From Acidobacteria bacterium AB60 (GTDB taxonomy: Bacteria; Acidobacteriota; Terriglobia; Terriglobales; Acidobacteriaceae), in the NCBI GenBank assembly GCA_008682415.1, contig VANK01000003.1:372001-436000 (forward strand): a DNA stretch of 64,000 nucleotides, given 5' to 3'. The position numbers and the translations under genes were made by a program. This document shows, one piece after another, positions 11,301-19,977 of the stretch. A model generated the notes under the pieces. The model was not told the DNA's origin and made no database searches. It saw only the letters and a list, made by a program, of their open reading frames with translations. The first letter of the stretch is position 1; each line of letters begins with the position of its first letter.

Positions 11301-11685
11301 GGTCCTCCACCAGCGTGTTGACGCTCACCTCCATGTCGTCCCAAGCGCCACGCCGCCGCTCCACCCGGATCCGCTCGCGAGTCTTGCCCTCCTTGCCCAC
11401 AGCCTGTCCGACGCGCTTCAGTTCCAGCGCCAACTGCTCATTCGCGGTGACGATCTCGTTGAAGTTATCCGCGATTTTGCCTGCCAGGCCCGTCCAGGTC
11501 ACCGGCAGCCGCACGCTGAAGTTGCCGTTCTTCATGGTCTGCAAGCTTTGCAGAATCGCTTCCATGTATTCGGCGGGGTAGCTGCCCGGATCGGCGCCGT
11601 CCAGAGTGGCGGCGGGGAGGGAACTTGCGTTGTGCGAATTGGGCTCTTCCTGGCTTACGCCGGGCTGCTCGATTGAGGTGGCCAT
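5347..11685 (-). CDS. Giant poly-HAMP hybrid histidine kinase
   Basis: About 2,112 residues. The start is ATG 11685, with AGGAG 5-6 bases upstream; the frame is open further upstream but without coding character. Order: Gln/Pro/Ser-rich N-terminus; HAMP-like helices (~40-180); eleven 92-residue repeats (~182-1193), each with [42 protein letters not shown] and GEIL-LK--INTM; a GAF domain (~1205-1360); a long Gln/Glu-rich coiled coil; HisKA with His1445 ([11 protein letters not shown]); HATPase ([21 protein letters not shown]); and three receivers ([30 protein letters not shown]). No transmembrane segment is visible, so it should be cytoplasmic, resembling fungal group III (Nik1/Os-1) kinases and cyanobacterial/myxobacterial relatives but with many more HAMP units. 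The input signal is unknown. Confidence 0.93.
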   Translation of the reverse strand: MATSIEQPGVSQEEPNSHNASSLPAATLDGADPGSYPAEYMEAILQSLQTMKNGNFSVRLPVTWTGLAGKIADNFNEIVTANEQLALELKRVGQAVGKEGKTRERIRVERRRGAWDDMEVSVNTLVEDLLRPTTEVTRAIAAVAQGNLTQTVRLDVDGRPLEGEFLRSANIVNTMIQQLGIFTSEVTRVAREVGTDGKLGGQALVPGVAGTWKDLTDSVNSMASNLTGQVRNIAEVATAVASGDLSRKITVDVRGEILQLKEAINTMVDQLRSFASEVTRVAREVGTDGKLGGQAVVPGVAGTWKDLTDSVNAMAGNLTAQVRNIAEVTTAVARGDLSRKITVDVKGEILELKDTINTMVDQLNAFAGEVTRVAREVGTEGKLGGQANVPGVAGTWKDLTDNVNFMAGNLTGQVRNIAEVATAIANGDLSRKITVDVRGEILQLKETLNTMVDQLNRFAGEVTRVAREVGTEGRLGGQANVPGVAGTWKDLTDSVNSMAGNLTAQVRNIAEVTTAVARGDLSRKITVDVKGEILELKNTINTMVDQLNAFAGEVTRVAREVGTDGKLGGQAQVPGVAGTWKDLTDNVNFMASNLTGQVRNIAEVATAVARGDLSRKITVDVKGEILELKDTLNTMVDQLNAFAGEVTRVAREVGTDGKLGGQALVPGVAGTWKDLTDSVNSMASNLTGQVRNIAEVSTAIATGDLSKKITVNVSGEILLLKETINTMVDQLNRFAGEVTRVAREVGTEGRLGGQANVPGVAGTWKDLTDSVNSMAGNLTAQVRNIAEVTTAVARGDLSRKITVDVKGEILELKNTINTMVDQLNAFAGEVTRVAREVGTDGKLGGQAQVPGVAGTWKDLTDSVNFMAGNLTAQVRNIAEVATAIANGDLSRKITVDVRGEILQLKETLNTMVEQLRSFAAEVTRVAREVGSEGRLGGQANVPGVAGTWKDLTDSVNAMAGNLTAQVRNIAEVTTAVARGDLSRKITVDVKGEILELKDTINTMVDQLNAFAAEVTRVAREVGTDGKLGGQAQVPGVAGTWKDLTDNVNVMAANLTEQVRGIVKVVTAVANGALNQKLTVNAKGEVAALAETINNMTDTLATFADQVTTVAREVGVEGRLGGQANVPGAAGTWKDLTGNVNLLADNLTNQVRAIAEVATAVTKGDLTRSIQVEARGEVAELKDNINTMIDNLRLTTDRNTEQDWLKTNLARFTGMLQGQRDLATVGRMLLSELAPLVNAQQGVIYQMESDSVQPEGTLVLLSTFADTAEGHLREIRIGEGLVGQCAAEKRRMLITDLPKKTAPIRSGLFQAVPKNVIVLPVLFEDRVKAVIELASLSAFTPSHLAFLEQLTSSIGIVLNSIEATMQTEGLLKQSQQLAAELQTQQKELQQTNEQLAQKAQQLAEQNYEVERKNQEIEQARRALEEKARELALTSKYKSEFLANMSHELRTPLNSILVLGQQLAENPDGSLSPKQVEFARTIHGAGTDLLNLISDILDLSKIESGTVSVEAEEIFFGSLLETVARPFRHEAENRKLAFEVSGDPRLGRSLVTDSKRLQQVLKNLLSNAFKFTEQGSVRLNISPVTAGWSQDHPILSGAGSVIAFQVSDTGIGIPPEKQRIIFEAFQQADAGTSRKYGGTGLGLAISRELASLLGGEIQLKSIPGQGSTFTLYLPQTYVGPAAPTVVKTERSGAQQQQMPVFLTNVAAAEQESRIEDDRKNLQEGDAVLLIIEDDPHYARVLCDLSRDKGFKVLCAMTGAEALSLAREYCPTAISLDVFLPDMLGWTILNHLKQDPRTRHIPVQMLTLDEDRHHGLSRGAFSFVTKPTTTEDLDAALTRIWDYSQPRRKRLLVVEDNPAEQLSIRELLGHKDIDIDTVDTGASALEALAAGGYDCAVLDLRLPDMTGFEVLEKMRDTPELQDLPVVVFTGRDLTAEEDTQLHSLARSVVVKDVESPERLLDETALFLHRVVADLPRAKQEMLERLHSSDDALAGRKVLVVDDDVRNIFALSSVLERRGMTVLSAGTGREAIATIESTPDLAIVLMDIMMPEMDGYETMQVIRQNPSLRRLPIIALTAKAMKGDREKCLEAGASEYLAKPVNTEQLLSALRMWLHR
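8107..11142 (-). repeat. Eleven tandem 276-bp HAMP-coding repeats
   Basis: The segment divides exactly into eleven units of 276 bp (92 codons) with no indels. Internal units are very similar at DNA level; units 4 and 7 (counting from the protein N-terminus) encode nearly the same residues throughout. The first-position variants ([16 protein letters not shown]) and the second half ([21 protein letters not shown] or [21 protein letters not shown]) alternate, giving a higher-order pattern. The last two units are the most diverged. Confidence 0.95.
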
Positions 11686-11975
11686 CGTCGCTCCTGCGAG
11701 TGGAAAAATATCTAAGGTTGGCAGACCGCCCCCGGGCTTGGTCTGGGCGGCCCATCGGATCGTGGGACGGTCGCTCGGCTCAGTCGAAAGGGGGAGTACG
11801 CTGGGGAATTTCGATGCACGCGGGAAATGCGGGGTTGTTTTGCGGGGCGTGTTTTTTGTTGCTCCGTTTACCCCATGATCCCGGTCCGGTGCGCCGCGCG
11901 CCAACTCCGCTCTAATGCCTGTTTCAAGGAAGTCGTGGAACCTCTGCGGTATACCCTAATTGTGGAGCCGATGCC

Positions 11976-13244
11976 GTGAGCCTGCTATGCGCTGAAGGCG
12001 GAGTGGACCGGGAGATTTCCCCAGACGAGATGAACCAGCTCTTAGCGGACGCTCTGGGTAAGCTCGGATCCCGCAACCGCGTCCTCGCCGTTCCCCCGGA
12101 CATGACCCGCTTCCACTCCCAGGCGGGGCCCCTTACCGAATCCGCCTGGTCTTACTACCGGGACCGCCTCCGGCACGTCCTTCCCGCTCTCGGCACCCAC
12201 GCACCCATGCGCCCCGACCAGCTGACGCGCATGTTCGGAGCCGTGCCTCATGAACTATTTCTAGTGCACAACTGGCGCACCGATATCGAAACCCTCGGCG
12301 AAGTCCCGGCTTCATTTATTGAGGAGCAATCCGAGGGCAGGCTCCACTATCCCTGGCCCGCGCAGGTCAATAAGCACCTCATTCACGGCCGGTGGGACCT
12401 CATTCTCTCTATTGGACAGGTCGTGCCCCACGAGGTCATCGGCATGGCCAACTACAACAAGAACATTCTCGTCGGCACAGGCGGCCGCGAAGGCATCAAC
12501 CGCAGCCACTACCTGGGCGCCGTCTACGGCATGGAACGCATCATGGGCAAGGCCCAGAACCCCGTTCGCGCCGTACTCAACTGCGCTTCGGACCAATTTT
12601 TGAAACATCTGCCCATCGTCTATGTTCAGACCGTGGTCGGCCGCAAGTCCGACGGCAGCCTGGCCCTGCGAGGCCTCTATATAGGAGAGGACCAGGCGTG
12701 TTTCCTGGCCGCGGCTGCCCTGTCCGTAAAGGTCAACTTCGAAACCGTCCCGGAGCCCATTCGCAAGGCGGTCGTCTACCTCGACCCCCACGAGTTCCAC
12801 TCCACCTGGCTCGGCAACAAGGCCATCTACCGCACCCGCATGGCGCTCGCCGATCGCGGGGAACTCATCATCCTTGCCCCGGCGGTCCGTGAGTTCGGGG
12901 AGGATAAGACGATCGACAATCTGATCCGCAAATACGGCTATCGCGGCACCCCCGCCACCCTCAAAGCCGTGGAACAGAATGCCGACCTCGCCTCCGATCT
13001 CTCCGCCGCCGCCCACCTCATCCACGGCTCCTCAGAGGGCAGGTTCACCATCACCTGGTGTCCCGGGGAACTGAGCCGGGAAGAGATCGAGGGCGTCGGC
13101 TACCAGTACGGCGACCTGGCCGCCATGCTGAAGAAGTATGACCCCGCGAAACTGGATCACGGCTGGAACGCCGTCGAGGGGGAAGACATCTTCTTCATCG
13201 CCAACCCGGGCCTCGGCCTCTGGGCCCATGCGTCACGCCTCTAG
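11976..13244 (+). CDS. LarA-like (DUF2088) racemase-family protein
   Basis: 422 residues. The N-terminal half has VPPDMTRFHSQAG, matching the LarA N-domain pattern (PD-TR-H), and the middle has GQVVPHEVIGM and NYNKNILVGTGG followed by INRSH, as in nickel-pincer lactate racemase homologues. The C-terminal half (AVVYLDPHEFHSTWLGNKA, ELIILAPAVREFGED, GYRGTP) fits the LarA C-domain. LarA enzymes racemise or epimerise alpha-hydroxy acids using an NPN cofactor. No larB, larC or larE is nearby, so the cofactor, if used, must be made elsewhere. The start is a GTG with GGAG 11 bases upstream. It diverges from the giant kinase gene across 290 bp. The true substrate cannot be read from sequence. Confidence 0.82.
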   Translation: MSLLCAEGGVDREISPDEMNQLLADALGKLGSRNRVLAVPPDMTRFHSQAGPLTESAWSYYRDRLRHVLPALGTHAPMRPDQLTRMFGAVPHELFLVHNWRTDIETLGEVPASFIEEQSEGRLHYPWPAQVNKHLIHGRWDLILSIGQVVPHEVIGMANYNKNILVGTGGREGINRSHYLGAVYGMERIMGKAQNPVRAVLNCASDQFLKHLPIVYVQTVVGRKSDGSLALRGLYIGEDQACFLAAAALSVKVNFETVPEPIRKAVVYLDPHEFHSTWLGNKAIYRTRMALADRGELIILAPAVREFGEDKTIDNLIRKYGYRGTPATLKAVEQNADLASDLSAAAHLIHGSSEGRFTITWCPGELSREEIEGVGYQYGDLAAMLKKYDPAKLDHGWNAVEGEDIFFIANPGLGLWAHASRL

Positions 13245-13474
13245 CCTTCTTTGAGCCCCGGCCCAGCGCACTTAGGCCCAGGAGATGTCGGCCATCGATT
13301 CGGCTTGGGTAAAAAGGACCGATAGATAGCCCCCAAGTCTGGTGCGGACGGTGCACGCGTTCGTCAATGTGAGATGCACTTGAGCACCGAAACGAGCGGC
13401 TATGCCGTCTCGACCGAAAGAGGTGGCGTGATCACAACCCCTTTTCACTTCAAGGCTCCGGGGGTGTACAAAGA

Positions 13475-15031
13475 ATGGTCATGAAACGTACGCCTCTGGC
13501 CCTCGTCCTGCTTGCCCTGGTCCTTCCCGCCGCCGCCCAAAAGATCAACCCCGGCGCGCTCCCCCGCGCCGGATCGGTTGATGAGCGCTTCCAGTCCTAC
13601 AACATCGAGATGGTCGAGGTCACCGGCGGGCGCTTCTGGAGACCCTATGCCAGCAAGCCCACGGCCCCCGAGCCCACTTCCGCCAATCAGCCCGCCGGGA
13701 TGTCGGCGTCGCTCTACGAGTACCGCCCGCCCATCGATCTCTCCAACGCCCGCCTGCGCAAACTTGCCGCCGCGCTTGGGCCCGCCTACCTGCGCGTCAG
13801 CGGCACCTGGGCGAATACCACCTTCTTTCAGGACAGCGACGGCCCCGCTCCTTCCACGCCGCCCGAGGGCTTCAAGGCCGTCCTTACCGCCGCGCAATGG
13901 AAGGGCGTCCTCGACTTCTCGCAGGCCGTCAACGCCCCGATTGTGACGTCCTTCGCCTTCGGCGCTGGAACCCGCGATGCCTCCGGCGTCTGGACGCCCG
14001 CCCAGGCCGACAAGATTCTCTCCTTCACCAAGGCAAAAGGCGGCCGCATCGCCGCGGCCGAGTTCATGAACGAGCCCACCTTCGCCGCGATGGGCGGAGG
14101 CCCCGCGAACTACGACGCGAAGGCCTATGCGCGCGATCTCGCCGTCTTCAAGCCGTTCCTCAAGGAGAAGTCGCCGGATACCATTCTTCTTGGCCCGGGT
14201 GGTTCCGGGGAGGGCGGAGCGCTCGTACCCCCTGGAATGAAGCTGATCTCCAGCGACGATATCCTTGCGGCCACCGGTCCCGCCTTCGACGTCATTGACT
14301 ATCACTCTTATGCCGCCGTCTCCGCCCGCTGTGCCCAGGGGCCGGCCGCGGCCGCCGGTATCAAGCCGGAGAACGCTCTCTCCGAGGAATGGCTCTCCCA
14401 GGCCGCTAAGATTGAAGGCTTCTACGCCGCGCTCCGCGACAAGTACGAGCCCGGCACGCCGATCTGGAACACTGAGACCGCCGAGGCTGCCTGCGGGGGA
14501 GACCGCTTCGCCTCGACCTTTCTCGACACCTTCCGCTATCTCAACCAGCTCGGCACGCTGGCGCGTCAGGGCGTGCAGGTCAATATGCACAACACCCTCG
14601 CCGCCAGCGACTACGGTCTGCTCGATGAAAAGACCTATGAGCCGCGTCCCGACTACTGGGCCGCGCTGGCCTGGCACCGGATGATGGGCAGCACCGTTCT
14701 CGACGCTGGAGCGAACCCCAAGCCAGGCGTGTACGTGTATGCCCACTGTCTGCAAGGACAGGCGGGTGGCGTTGCGCTTCTCGCGATCAATGCCAGCCAG
14801 ACCACGCCCGCGCGCCTAGAGCTGGCCAACGCGTCGGAGCGCTACTCTATGACCGCCCCGGACCTTCAGTCGGGCAAGGTGCTGCTCAACGGCTCCGTCC
14901 TTGCGCTGGGGGCGGGCGACGAGCTGCCTGTGTTCAGGGGCAAGCCCACCGTAGCCGGCCCGGTTGAGTTGGCTCCGGAGAGCATCACATTTTTCGGCGT
15001 GCCGGGCGCGAACAATCCGGCGTGCCGCTAG
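13475..15031 (+). CDS. Secreted GH79-like glycoside hydrolase
   Basis: 518 residues with a signal peptide (KRTPLALVLLALVLPAAAQ). The fold is clan GH-A: AAEFMNEP places the acid/base Glu at residue 200 directly after Asn, and WNTETAEAACGG places the nucleophile Glu at 334. The context YLRVSGTWANTTFF, FDVIDYHSY and a C-terminal beta-sandwich match bacterial heparanase/beta-glucuronidase-like family GH79. It probably releases sugars from an extracellular polysaccharide; substrate is inferred, and GH39 or GH30 relatives cannot be excluded. Two ATGs (13475 and 13481) are possible starts. The stop overlaps the stop of the convergent next gene in a shared CTAG. Confidence 0.78.
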   Translation: MVMKRTPLALVLLALVLPAAAQKINPGALPRAGSVDERFQSYNIEMVEVTGGRFWRPYASKPTAPEPTSANQPAGMSASLYEYRPPIDLSNARLRKLAAALGPAYLRVSGTWANTTFFQDSDGPAPSTPPEGFKAVLTAAQWKGVLDFSQAVNAPIVTSFAFGAGTRDASGVWTPAQADKILSFTKAKGGRIAAAEFMNEPTFAAMGGGPANYDAKAYARDLAVFKPFLKEKSPDTILLGPGGSGEGGALVPPGMKLISSDDILAATGPAFDVIDYHSYAAVSARCAQGPAAAAGIKPENALSEEWLSQAAKIEGFYAALRDKYEPGTPIWNTETAEAACGGDRFASTFLDTFRYLNQLGTLARQGVQVNMHNTLAASDYGLLDEKTYEPRPDYWAALAWHRMMGSTVLDAGANPKPGVYVYAHCLQGQAGGVALLAINASQTTPARLELANASERYSMTAPDLQSGKVLLNGSVLALGAGDELPVFRGKPTVAGPVELAPESITFFGVPGANNPACR

Positions 15032-15516
15032 TTCATCAGGAACTTCACTTCGACCGACAGGCGCTTGGCCACCGGCTTGCCGTCTTTGGTTGCGGGCTGG
15101 AAGCGGTATTCCCATACCGACTCGGCCGCCGCCTTGTCGAGGTCGAACTCCGCGGACTTCTGCACGCAGAGGTCGCGCGGCACCCCGTTTGGATCCACCA
15201 CTACCGCGATGGTGCTGACGGAGCGGAATGGGAACATGGCCCGTTTGTGAATCTCTTTGCGTGCCTTGTCAGTGAAGGCGGCCTCGGGAGCCCATACCGC
15301 CCGCGGCTGATTGACGCCGGGCACAATCCCGATTGGGGCGATGCCGTTGGTGGAGAGGCTGTCGTCAAAGCGAGCCGGGCAGGCGGAGAGCCGCGGCATC
15401 TTTCCGTGCTTTTCTAAGGAGGCGTGGACGATAGTCTGCGGCCACGCAGGCAGGCTTCGCGCGGCCGCTGCTATCCCCAGCGCGGCCACGGCGAGTGCCG
15501 TGGTTAATTTATGCAT
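15028..15516 (-). CDS. TonB C-terminal domain protein
   Basis: About 162 residues. The ATG at 15516 follows a G-rich binding site (GGGGGG, 5 bases upstream) and starts a signal peptide (MHKLTTALAVAALGIAAAA). The C-terminal ~80 residues read FPFRSVSTIAVVVDPNGVPRDLCVQKS, then ESVWEYRFQPATKDGKPVA, the typical TonB_C fold of energy-transducer-like proteins. It lacks the long Pro-rich periplasmic spacer of true TonB, so it may be a periplasmic TonB-C module rather than an energy transducer. It converges on the GH79-like gene with a 4-base overlap. Confidence 0.78.
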   Translation of the reverse strand: MHKLTTALAVAALGIAAAARSLPAWPQTIVHASLEKHGKMPRLSACPARFDDSLSTNGIAPIGIVPGVNQPRAVWAPEAAFTDKARKEIHKRAMFPFRSVSTIAVVVDPNGVPRDLCVQKSAEFDLDKAAAESVWEYRFQPATKDGKPVAKRLSVEVKFLMN

Positions 15517-15606
15517 TGTTTCCCCCCGGAGACAATTACCAACAGTGTCGCACGTTGAGCGGATGCAAGGAACGTTACGCAAGGGTTAGTCGGACCGGAC
15601 AGATGG

Positions 15607-15662
15607 GGGGACACTCACGGATTCGGAGCGAGCGGCATCCAGCCAATAGGAGTTGTGTCCCC
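15607..15662. repeat. GGGGACAC / GTGTCCCC inverted repeat
   Basis: GGGGACAC (15607-15614) and GTGTCCCC (15655-15662) form a perfect 8-bp inverted repeat around 40 bases in a short intergenic gap. Similar GGGGACAC-ended intergenic palindromes are often dispersed repeats in bacteria, but with one copy in the window this cannot be shown here. Confidence 0.35.
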
Positions 15663-15675
15663 TGCGACTACGGTC

Positions 15676-16503
15676 CTAGTGGGTCATGGCATAGAGGACG
15701 TAGTTGACGCCGATCTGGGTGCCGAGGACGGAGAACTTGGCGGGGTAGCGGGGATCGTCGAGGAACTCCCAGGAGTCGCCGATGTCGGAGTTGAGGGAGA
15801 AGGCGACCATGAGACGGCCTTTATCGTCGTAGATACCCTTCCATCGGGCTACGTATCCATCCTTTTTGTGGCCTGTGGCGAGGTGTTCGGCGCCGGGGAT
15901 CTGAAAGCGCTGATCAATGTCGAAGAAGGTGTGGAAGATGGGATCGTTATTGGGAATATCGACGAGGGGACGGTCAGGGAAGACCATCTTCATGGTCTTT
16001 TCAAAGTAGGCCTGTTCCTGGGAGCCGTGGCAGTCGTCGGCCATGAAGAAGCCGCCGCGGAGGAGGTAGTCGCGGAGTTTGCCGGCCTCCGGCTGGGTGA
16101 GGCCCCACTCGCCGACCTGGACAGCGTAGAGCCAGGGCCAGTTATAGATCTCGTCTCCGTCGTCAAGGCTGACGGGCTGTTCTACCGAGCGGGCGTGGAT
16201 GCGGGTGAGGCGGCGCACAGCGTTGGCGAAGGCGCGGTCGGCGCGGGGGTAGTCTTGGGTCCAGAGGGAGAGGCCATCCTGCCAGGGTCCGTCGAAGCGG
16301 CCCGCGTAGCCGTCGAGGGGTCCGGGGGGGAACATGAGACGGGCGAAGGTCCACTCGGCGGCCTGATTCCAGTCCGCTGGCAGGGGAATAGCCTCGCCGT
16401 ATTCGACGGAGGGGTATTGGCGGAAGGCGCGCTGGGCGGCGACGGCGGTGATGAGGGCCGTAGCGGCAATGAGGGGAAGCGCCGCTTTGCCGAGGTGCCT
16501 CAT
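15676..16503 (-). CDS. DUF4159 protein
   Basis: 275 residues from ATG 16503, which has AGGAG 6 bases upstream and begins a signal anchor (KAALPLIAATALITAVAA). The body has LMFPPGPLDGY, WTQDYPRADRAFANAVRRL, IYNWPWLYAV, LRDYLLRGGFFMADDCHG and IPNNDPIFHTFFDI, which is the DUF4159 pattern (a class-I glutamine-amidotransferase-like fold in related proteins). No enzymatic function is established. It diverges from the chimeric regulator gene across 182 bp and is a candidate target of that regulator. Confidence 0.82.
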   Translation of the reverse strand: MRHLGKAALPLIAATALITAVAAQRAFRQYPSVEYGEAIPLPADWNQAAEWTFARLMFPPGPLDGYAGRFDGPWQDGLSLWTQDYPRADRAFANAVRRLTRIHARSVEQPVSLDDGDEIYNWPWLYAVQVGEWGLTQPEAGKLRDYLLRGGFFMADDCHGSQEQAYFEKTMKMVFPDRPLVDIPNNDPIFHTFFDIDQRFQIPGAEHLATGHKKDGYVARWKGIYDDKGRLMVAFSLNSDIGDSWEFLDDPRYPAKFSVLGTQIGVNYVLYAMTH

Positions 16504-16685
16504 TGGGAACTCCTGGCCGCAAGGGCGGCCGTTGGCCTTTGCCATTAGACGCGGGAGCGGTGCGTTGCGCTACGCGATATTGGCGAGGGACGGTAGCTGG
16601 GGAGTTGCAAGGTTGGATGACATGGGGAGCGGGAGTGTGCTGTACTGAGGGCGATTTCGCTATTGAAACATTGGGGGAGCGAACA

Positions 16686-17816
16686 TTGCCCAAGTCGAAG
16701 ATCAAGAGGCTTTACCTGATTCCCATTCTGTCGAAGGGCCTGGATGTGCTGGAGTTTCTGGGGAAAGTGCAGGGGCCGATCAGCCTGGAGGATGTTTACA
16801 AAAACACCAACATCTCGAAGACGAGCGTCTACCGAATTCTGAAGACGCTGGCTCATCGCGGGTACGTTGCGCAGACGCAAAACGGGCAGTACCGCCTGGT
16901 GGCGCGTCCGCGACGGCTGGTGTTCGGGTTCGGGGTACAGAGCGCGGACCTGCCGTTTTCGCAGGCGATTGCGCGGAGCGTGACCGCGGCCGCTGCGGCG
17001 GCGGGTGTGGAACTCTCGGTTCTAGACAATCGGTTCGATTCGGAGACGGCGGTGAAGAATGCCGAGGAGTTTGTGGAGAAGCGGGTCGACCTGGTGTTGG
17101 AGTTCCAGGCGGAGGAGTCGGTGGCGCCGCGCGTGGCGAATATCTTCAAGAAGGCGGATATTCCGGTGATCGCGATCGACGTGCCGCACCCCAATGCGAC
17201 GTACTTCGGGGTGGACAACTTTGAGTGCGGGATTGAGGCGGGGACGCTGCTGGCGCAGTATGCGCACCGGCGCTGGAAGGATGATGCCGATTGGATTCTG
17301 GGGGTGGGTTTCAACGAGGCGGGAAGTTTTGTGCAGAGCCGGATTACAGGTGCGTTTGAAGCGGTGCGGAAGCGCCTGCCGCATCTTGCGCCGGAGCGGT
17401 TTGTGCAGATTGACGGGCGGGGATCGAGAAATCCCAGCCGCCTGGCGGTGGCGGATTTTTTGAAATCGAATGCAGGGAGCAAGCGAATCCTGGTGGCGGC
17501 CGCGACGGACTCGAGCGCATTAGGGGTGCTGGATGCGGCGCGGCAGTTTGGGCGCGAGCAGCATATTGCGGTGGTGGGTCAGGATTGCATTCCCGATGCG
17601 TTGGAAGAGATGCAGTCGGGGCAGAGCGCGCTGATCGGGAGCATCTCGCACGAGGCAGAGACCTATGGGCCGCGGCTGATTCAGCTGGGAATTTCGATGC
17701 TGCGTGGGCACGCGGTTCCTCCGTACAACTATGTCCGGCATCGGGTGGTGACGCCCGAATCACTGGCGGAGAATGCCGAGAAGGGTGAGACGGCGGCCGC
17801 GGAGCAGCTGTCATAG
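16686..17816 (+). CDS. Chimeric regulator: IclR-type HTH + periplasmic-binding-protein sensor
   Basis: 376 residues starting at TTG 16686. The GGGGGAG at 16673-16679 is placed 6 bases before this TTG and decides the start; the frame is open further upstream but without support. Residues ~15-75 form an IclR-like winged helix (KGLDVLEFLGKV, then ISLEDVYKNTNISKTSVYRI, LAHRGYVAQ, NGQYRL). From ~95 on it is a type-1 periplasmic-binding-protein sensor (VDLVLEFQAEESVAPRVA, IPVIAIDVPHPNATYFGVDN, IAVVGQDCIPDALEEM, AETYGPRLIQLG) as in LacI-family effector domains. LacI proteins normally carry a different HTH, so this is a domain swap. It likely binds a sugar or related ligand. Its stop is 16 bp before the hydrolase gene, suggesting one transcript. 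Confidence 0.85.
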   Translation: MPKSKIKRLYLIPILSKGLDVLEFLGKVQGPISLEDVYKNTNISKTSVYRILKTLAHRGYVAQTQNGQYRLVARPRRLVFGFGVQSADLPFSQAIARSVTAAAAAAGVELSVLDNRFDSETAVKNAEEFVEKRVDLVLEFQAEESVAPRVANIFKKADIPVIAIDVPHPNATYFGVDNFECGIEAGTLLAQYAHRRWKDDADWILGVGFNEAGSFVQSRITGAFEAVRKRLPHLAPERFVQIDGRGSRNPSRLAVADFLKSNAGSKRILVAAATDSSALGVLDAARQFGREQHIAVVGQDCIPDALEEMQSGQSALIGSISHEAETYGPRLIQLGISMLRGHAVPPYNYVRHRVVTPESLAENAEKGETAAAEQLS

Positions 17817-17832
17817 AACGGAGGAGTGTGGG

Positions 17833-19953
17833 ATGAGACCTGCATGGATTGCGGCTGCGTTGCTCGTGTGTACCTCGCTTGCGGAGGCGCGCATTACGCG
17901 TGTGGTAGTGGTTAAGACGGAGCCGCACACGCTGGTGACGGGATATCAGCGGATCACCGGAGTTGCTCACGGAGAACTGGATCCTCACGATGCGCATAAT
18001 GCTGTGATCACCGACCTGGCGTTGGCTCCCCGCAACGCAAAGGGCATGGTGGAGTATGCGGCGACATTCACGCTGCAGATACCCGAGGATATGGCTAGGG
18101 CGAGCGGGTTTTTGCTCTACGAGGTGGTGAACCGCGGGCGTTCGCTTGCCCGCAACAGTTACGAAGGCGGAGATATTTATCTGACGAGCGGGTGGCAGGG
18201 CGATATTCCCTGGAGCGGAGAGGCACTGAATGCGATGCACCTGGAGACCATCCGCGTACCGGTGGCGCACAACGCGGATGGATCGTCGATCACTGGGCCA
18301 ATCCTGGCGCGCTTTCTGAACATTGCACCTGGGCAGAACACCGTGGCGGTAGGCACAGCGGCCGGGTACGTGACGTCCGGACCGCCGCCGGCTCCAGTCG
18401 ATTTGAACACTGCGCATGGCGGGCTGGTCAGCCGGCAGTGGGAAGGCATGAACGGAGCGCACGGGGCGGACGTTGTGATTCCGGCGGAGGAGTGGGCGTG
18501 GGCGGATTGCTCTGCCGAGGCCTTTCCCGGCAAGCCCGACGCAGAGCACATCTGCGTGAAGGGCGGCTTTGATCCGGACCGGCTGTACCAGCTGACGTAC
18601 ACGGGGAAGGACCCGCTGGTGCTGGGGATCGGCTTTGCAGCGATGCGGGATCTGAACGCGTTTTTTCGCTACGCAGCGAAGGACGATGAGGGCTGGGCGA
18701 ATCCGCTGGCGGGACAGGTGCGTCATGCGATCGGACGCGGCGCATCGCAATCGGGCAACACACTGCGGACCTTTCTGAACCTTGGATTCAATCAAGCAGA
18801 AGACGGGCGGCAGGTTTGGGACGGGGTGTTTCCCACCATAGCGGCGCGACAGGTTCCGCTCAATGTGCGGTTCGGGATTCCAGGGGGCGCGAGCGGCCTG
18901 TACGAGGTCGGGAGTGACGGGGTGGTGTGGTGGACGGACTGGGAGGATCCGGTACGGCACCACGCAAAGGACGGTCTGCTGCATCGGTGCACCGCGACGG
19001 CGACGTGTCCGAAGATCTTTGAATTGCTGGGTTCGACGGAGTTCTGGCTGCTGCGCGCATCTGCAGATTTTGTCGGAACGGATGATGCCGCAGATCTTCC
19101 GCTGCCCCCCAATGTGCGGCGGTACTACATTGCCAGCACGGAGCATGGGGGCGGGCGGGGAGGGTTTTTCACCAGTGCGCCCGCGCCGGCTGCGGGGCAG
19201 CCCTCGCGCGCATCTTCGAATCCGATCCAGGGCGGCCCGTGTGCGTACCCGCGGAACCCAAATCCGGAATGGGAGATTTACAACGCACTGCTCGCGGATC
19301 TGAAGGAGTGGGTGGCGGAGGGGAAGGAGCCTCCGCCATCGAGTTATCCGAGGGTTGCCGCGCACGAACTGGTGCCGGCCTCTGCTGAGGCGATGGGGTA
19401 TCCGCAGACTGCAGTGCTGCCCGATCCGGATGGAATGGTGAACCCGCTGCTGGTGTATGACCTGGGACCTGGATTTCGGGATAACGACTTGAGCGGATCG
19501 CTGGCGACACAGCCGCCGAGGGTGATGACGGTGATCCCACCGCTGGTGCCGCGCGTGGATGTGGACGGCAACGAGGTGGGCGGAGTGCATACGGTGCAGC
19601 AGGATGCTGCGCTGGGCACGTATCTGGGCTGGAATGTCACGACGGCCGGCTTCGCGAAGGGGCAGCTCTGTTCGCTGGCGGGTAGCTTTATTCCGTTCGC
19701 CGCGACCCGAGCGGAGCGGGAGGCGAATGGAGACCCGCGGCTCTCGCTCGAGGAGCGTTACGGAGACCTGGACGGCTTTGTGTGCGCGGTTCATCGCGCG
19801 GCGCAAAGGCTGATAGAGAGACGGCTGCTGTTGAAGGGGGATGCGGAGCGCATCGAGGGGGATGCGGCGAGGAGCCAGGTTCTTTCCGCAGCTGCGAACA
19901 GCAGCGCTGCCGCACGGGCCGTTGCCCAGAAGGTGTGCGCGGCAGGACGGTAA
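17833..19953 (+). CDS. Secreted alpha/beta-hydrolase domain protein
   Basis: 706 residues. ATG 17833 follows GGAGG by 11 bases and opens a signal peptide (RPAWIAAALLVCTSLAEA). The protein resembles the alpha/beta-hydrolase domain family PF20091: FLLYEVVNRGR near residue 95, YQLTYTGKDPLVLGIGFAAMRDL, then AIGRGASQSGNTLR, whose GASQSG is the nucleophile elbow, and later VGSDGVVWWTDWEDP. The acid and His partners cannot be placed confidently. The substrate is unknown. It is probably co-transcribed with the regulator upstream, and its stop faces the stop of a multicopper oxidase 24 bp away. Confidence 0.8.
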   Translation: MRPAWIAAALLVCTSLAEARITRVVVVKTEPHTLVTGYQRITGVAHGELDPHDAHNAVITDLALAPRNAKGMVEYAATFTLQIPEDMARASGFLLYEVVNRGRSLARNSYEGGDIYLTSGWQGDIPWSGEALNAMHLETIRVPVAHNADGSSITGPILARFLNIAPGQNTVAVGTAAGYVTSGPPPAPVDLNTAHGGLVSRQWEGMNGAHGADVVIPAEEWAWADCSAEAFPGKPDAEHICVKGGFDPDRLYQLTYTGKDPLVLGIGFAAMRDLNAFFRYAAKDDEGWANPLAGQVRHAIGRGASQSGNTLRTFLNLGFNQAEDGRQVWDGVFPTIAARQVPLNVRFGIPGGASGLYEVGSDGVVWWTDWEDPVRHHAKDGLLHRCTATATCPKIFELLGSTEFWLLRASADFVGTDDAADLPLPPNVRRYYIASTEHGGGRGGFFTSAPAPAAGQPSRASSNPIQGGPCAYPRNPNPEWEIYNALLADLKEWVAEGKEPPPSSYPRVAAHELVPASAEAMGYPQTAVLPDPDGMVNPLLVYDLGPGFRDNDLSGSLATQPPRVMTVIPPLVPRVDVDGNEVGGVHTVQQDAALGTYLGWNVTTAGFAKGQLCSLAGSFIPFAATRAEREANGDPRLSLEERYGDLDGFVCAVHRAAQRLIERRLLLKGDAERIEGDAARSQVLSAAANSSAAARAVAQKVCAAGR

Positions 19954-19977
19954 TCCTGCCGCCGTGGTGATGGATGG

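Noticed and set aside
13445..14755. 436-codon minus-strand frame
   Set aside because: Antisense to the GH79-like gene, whose catalytic motifs and signal peptide are clear.
17344..19806. 820-codon minus-strand frame
   Set aside because: Antisense to the regulator and alpha/beta hydrolase genes; composition is Arg/His/Pro-rich shadow sequence with no domain.
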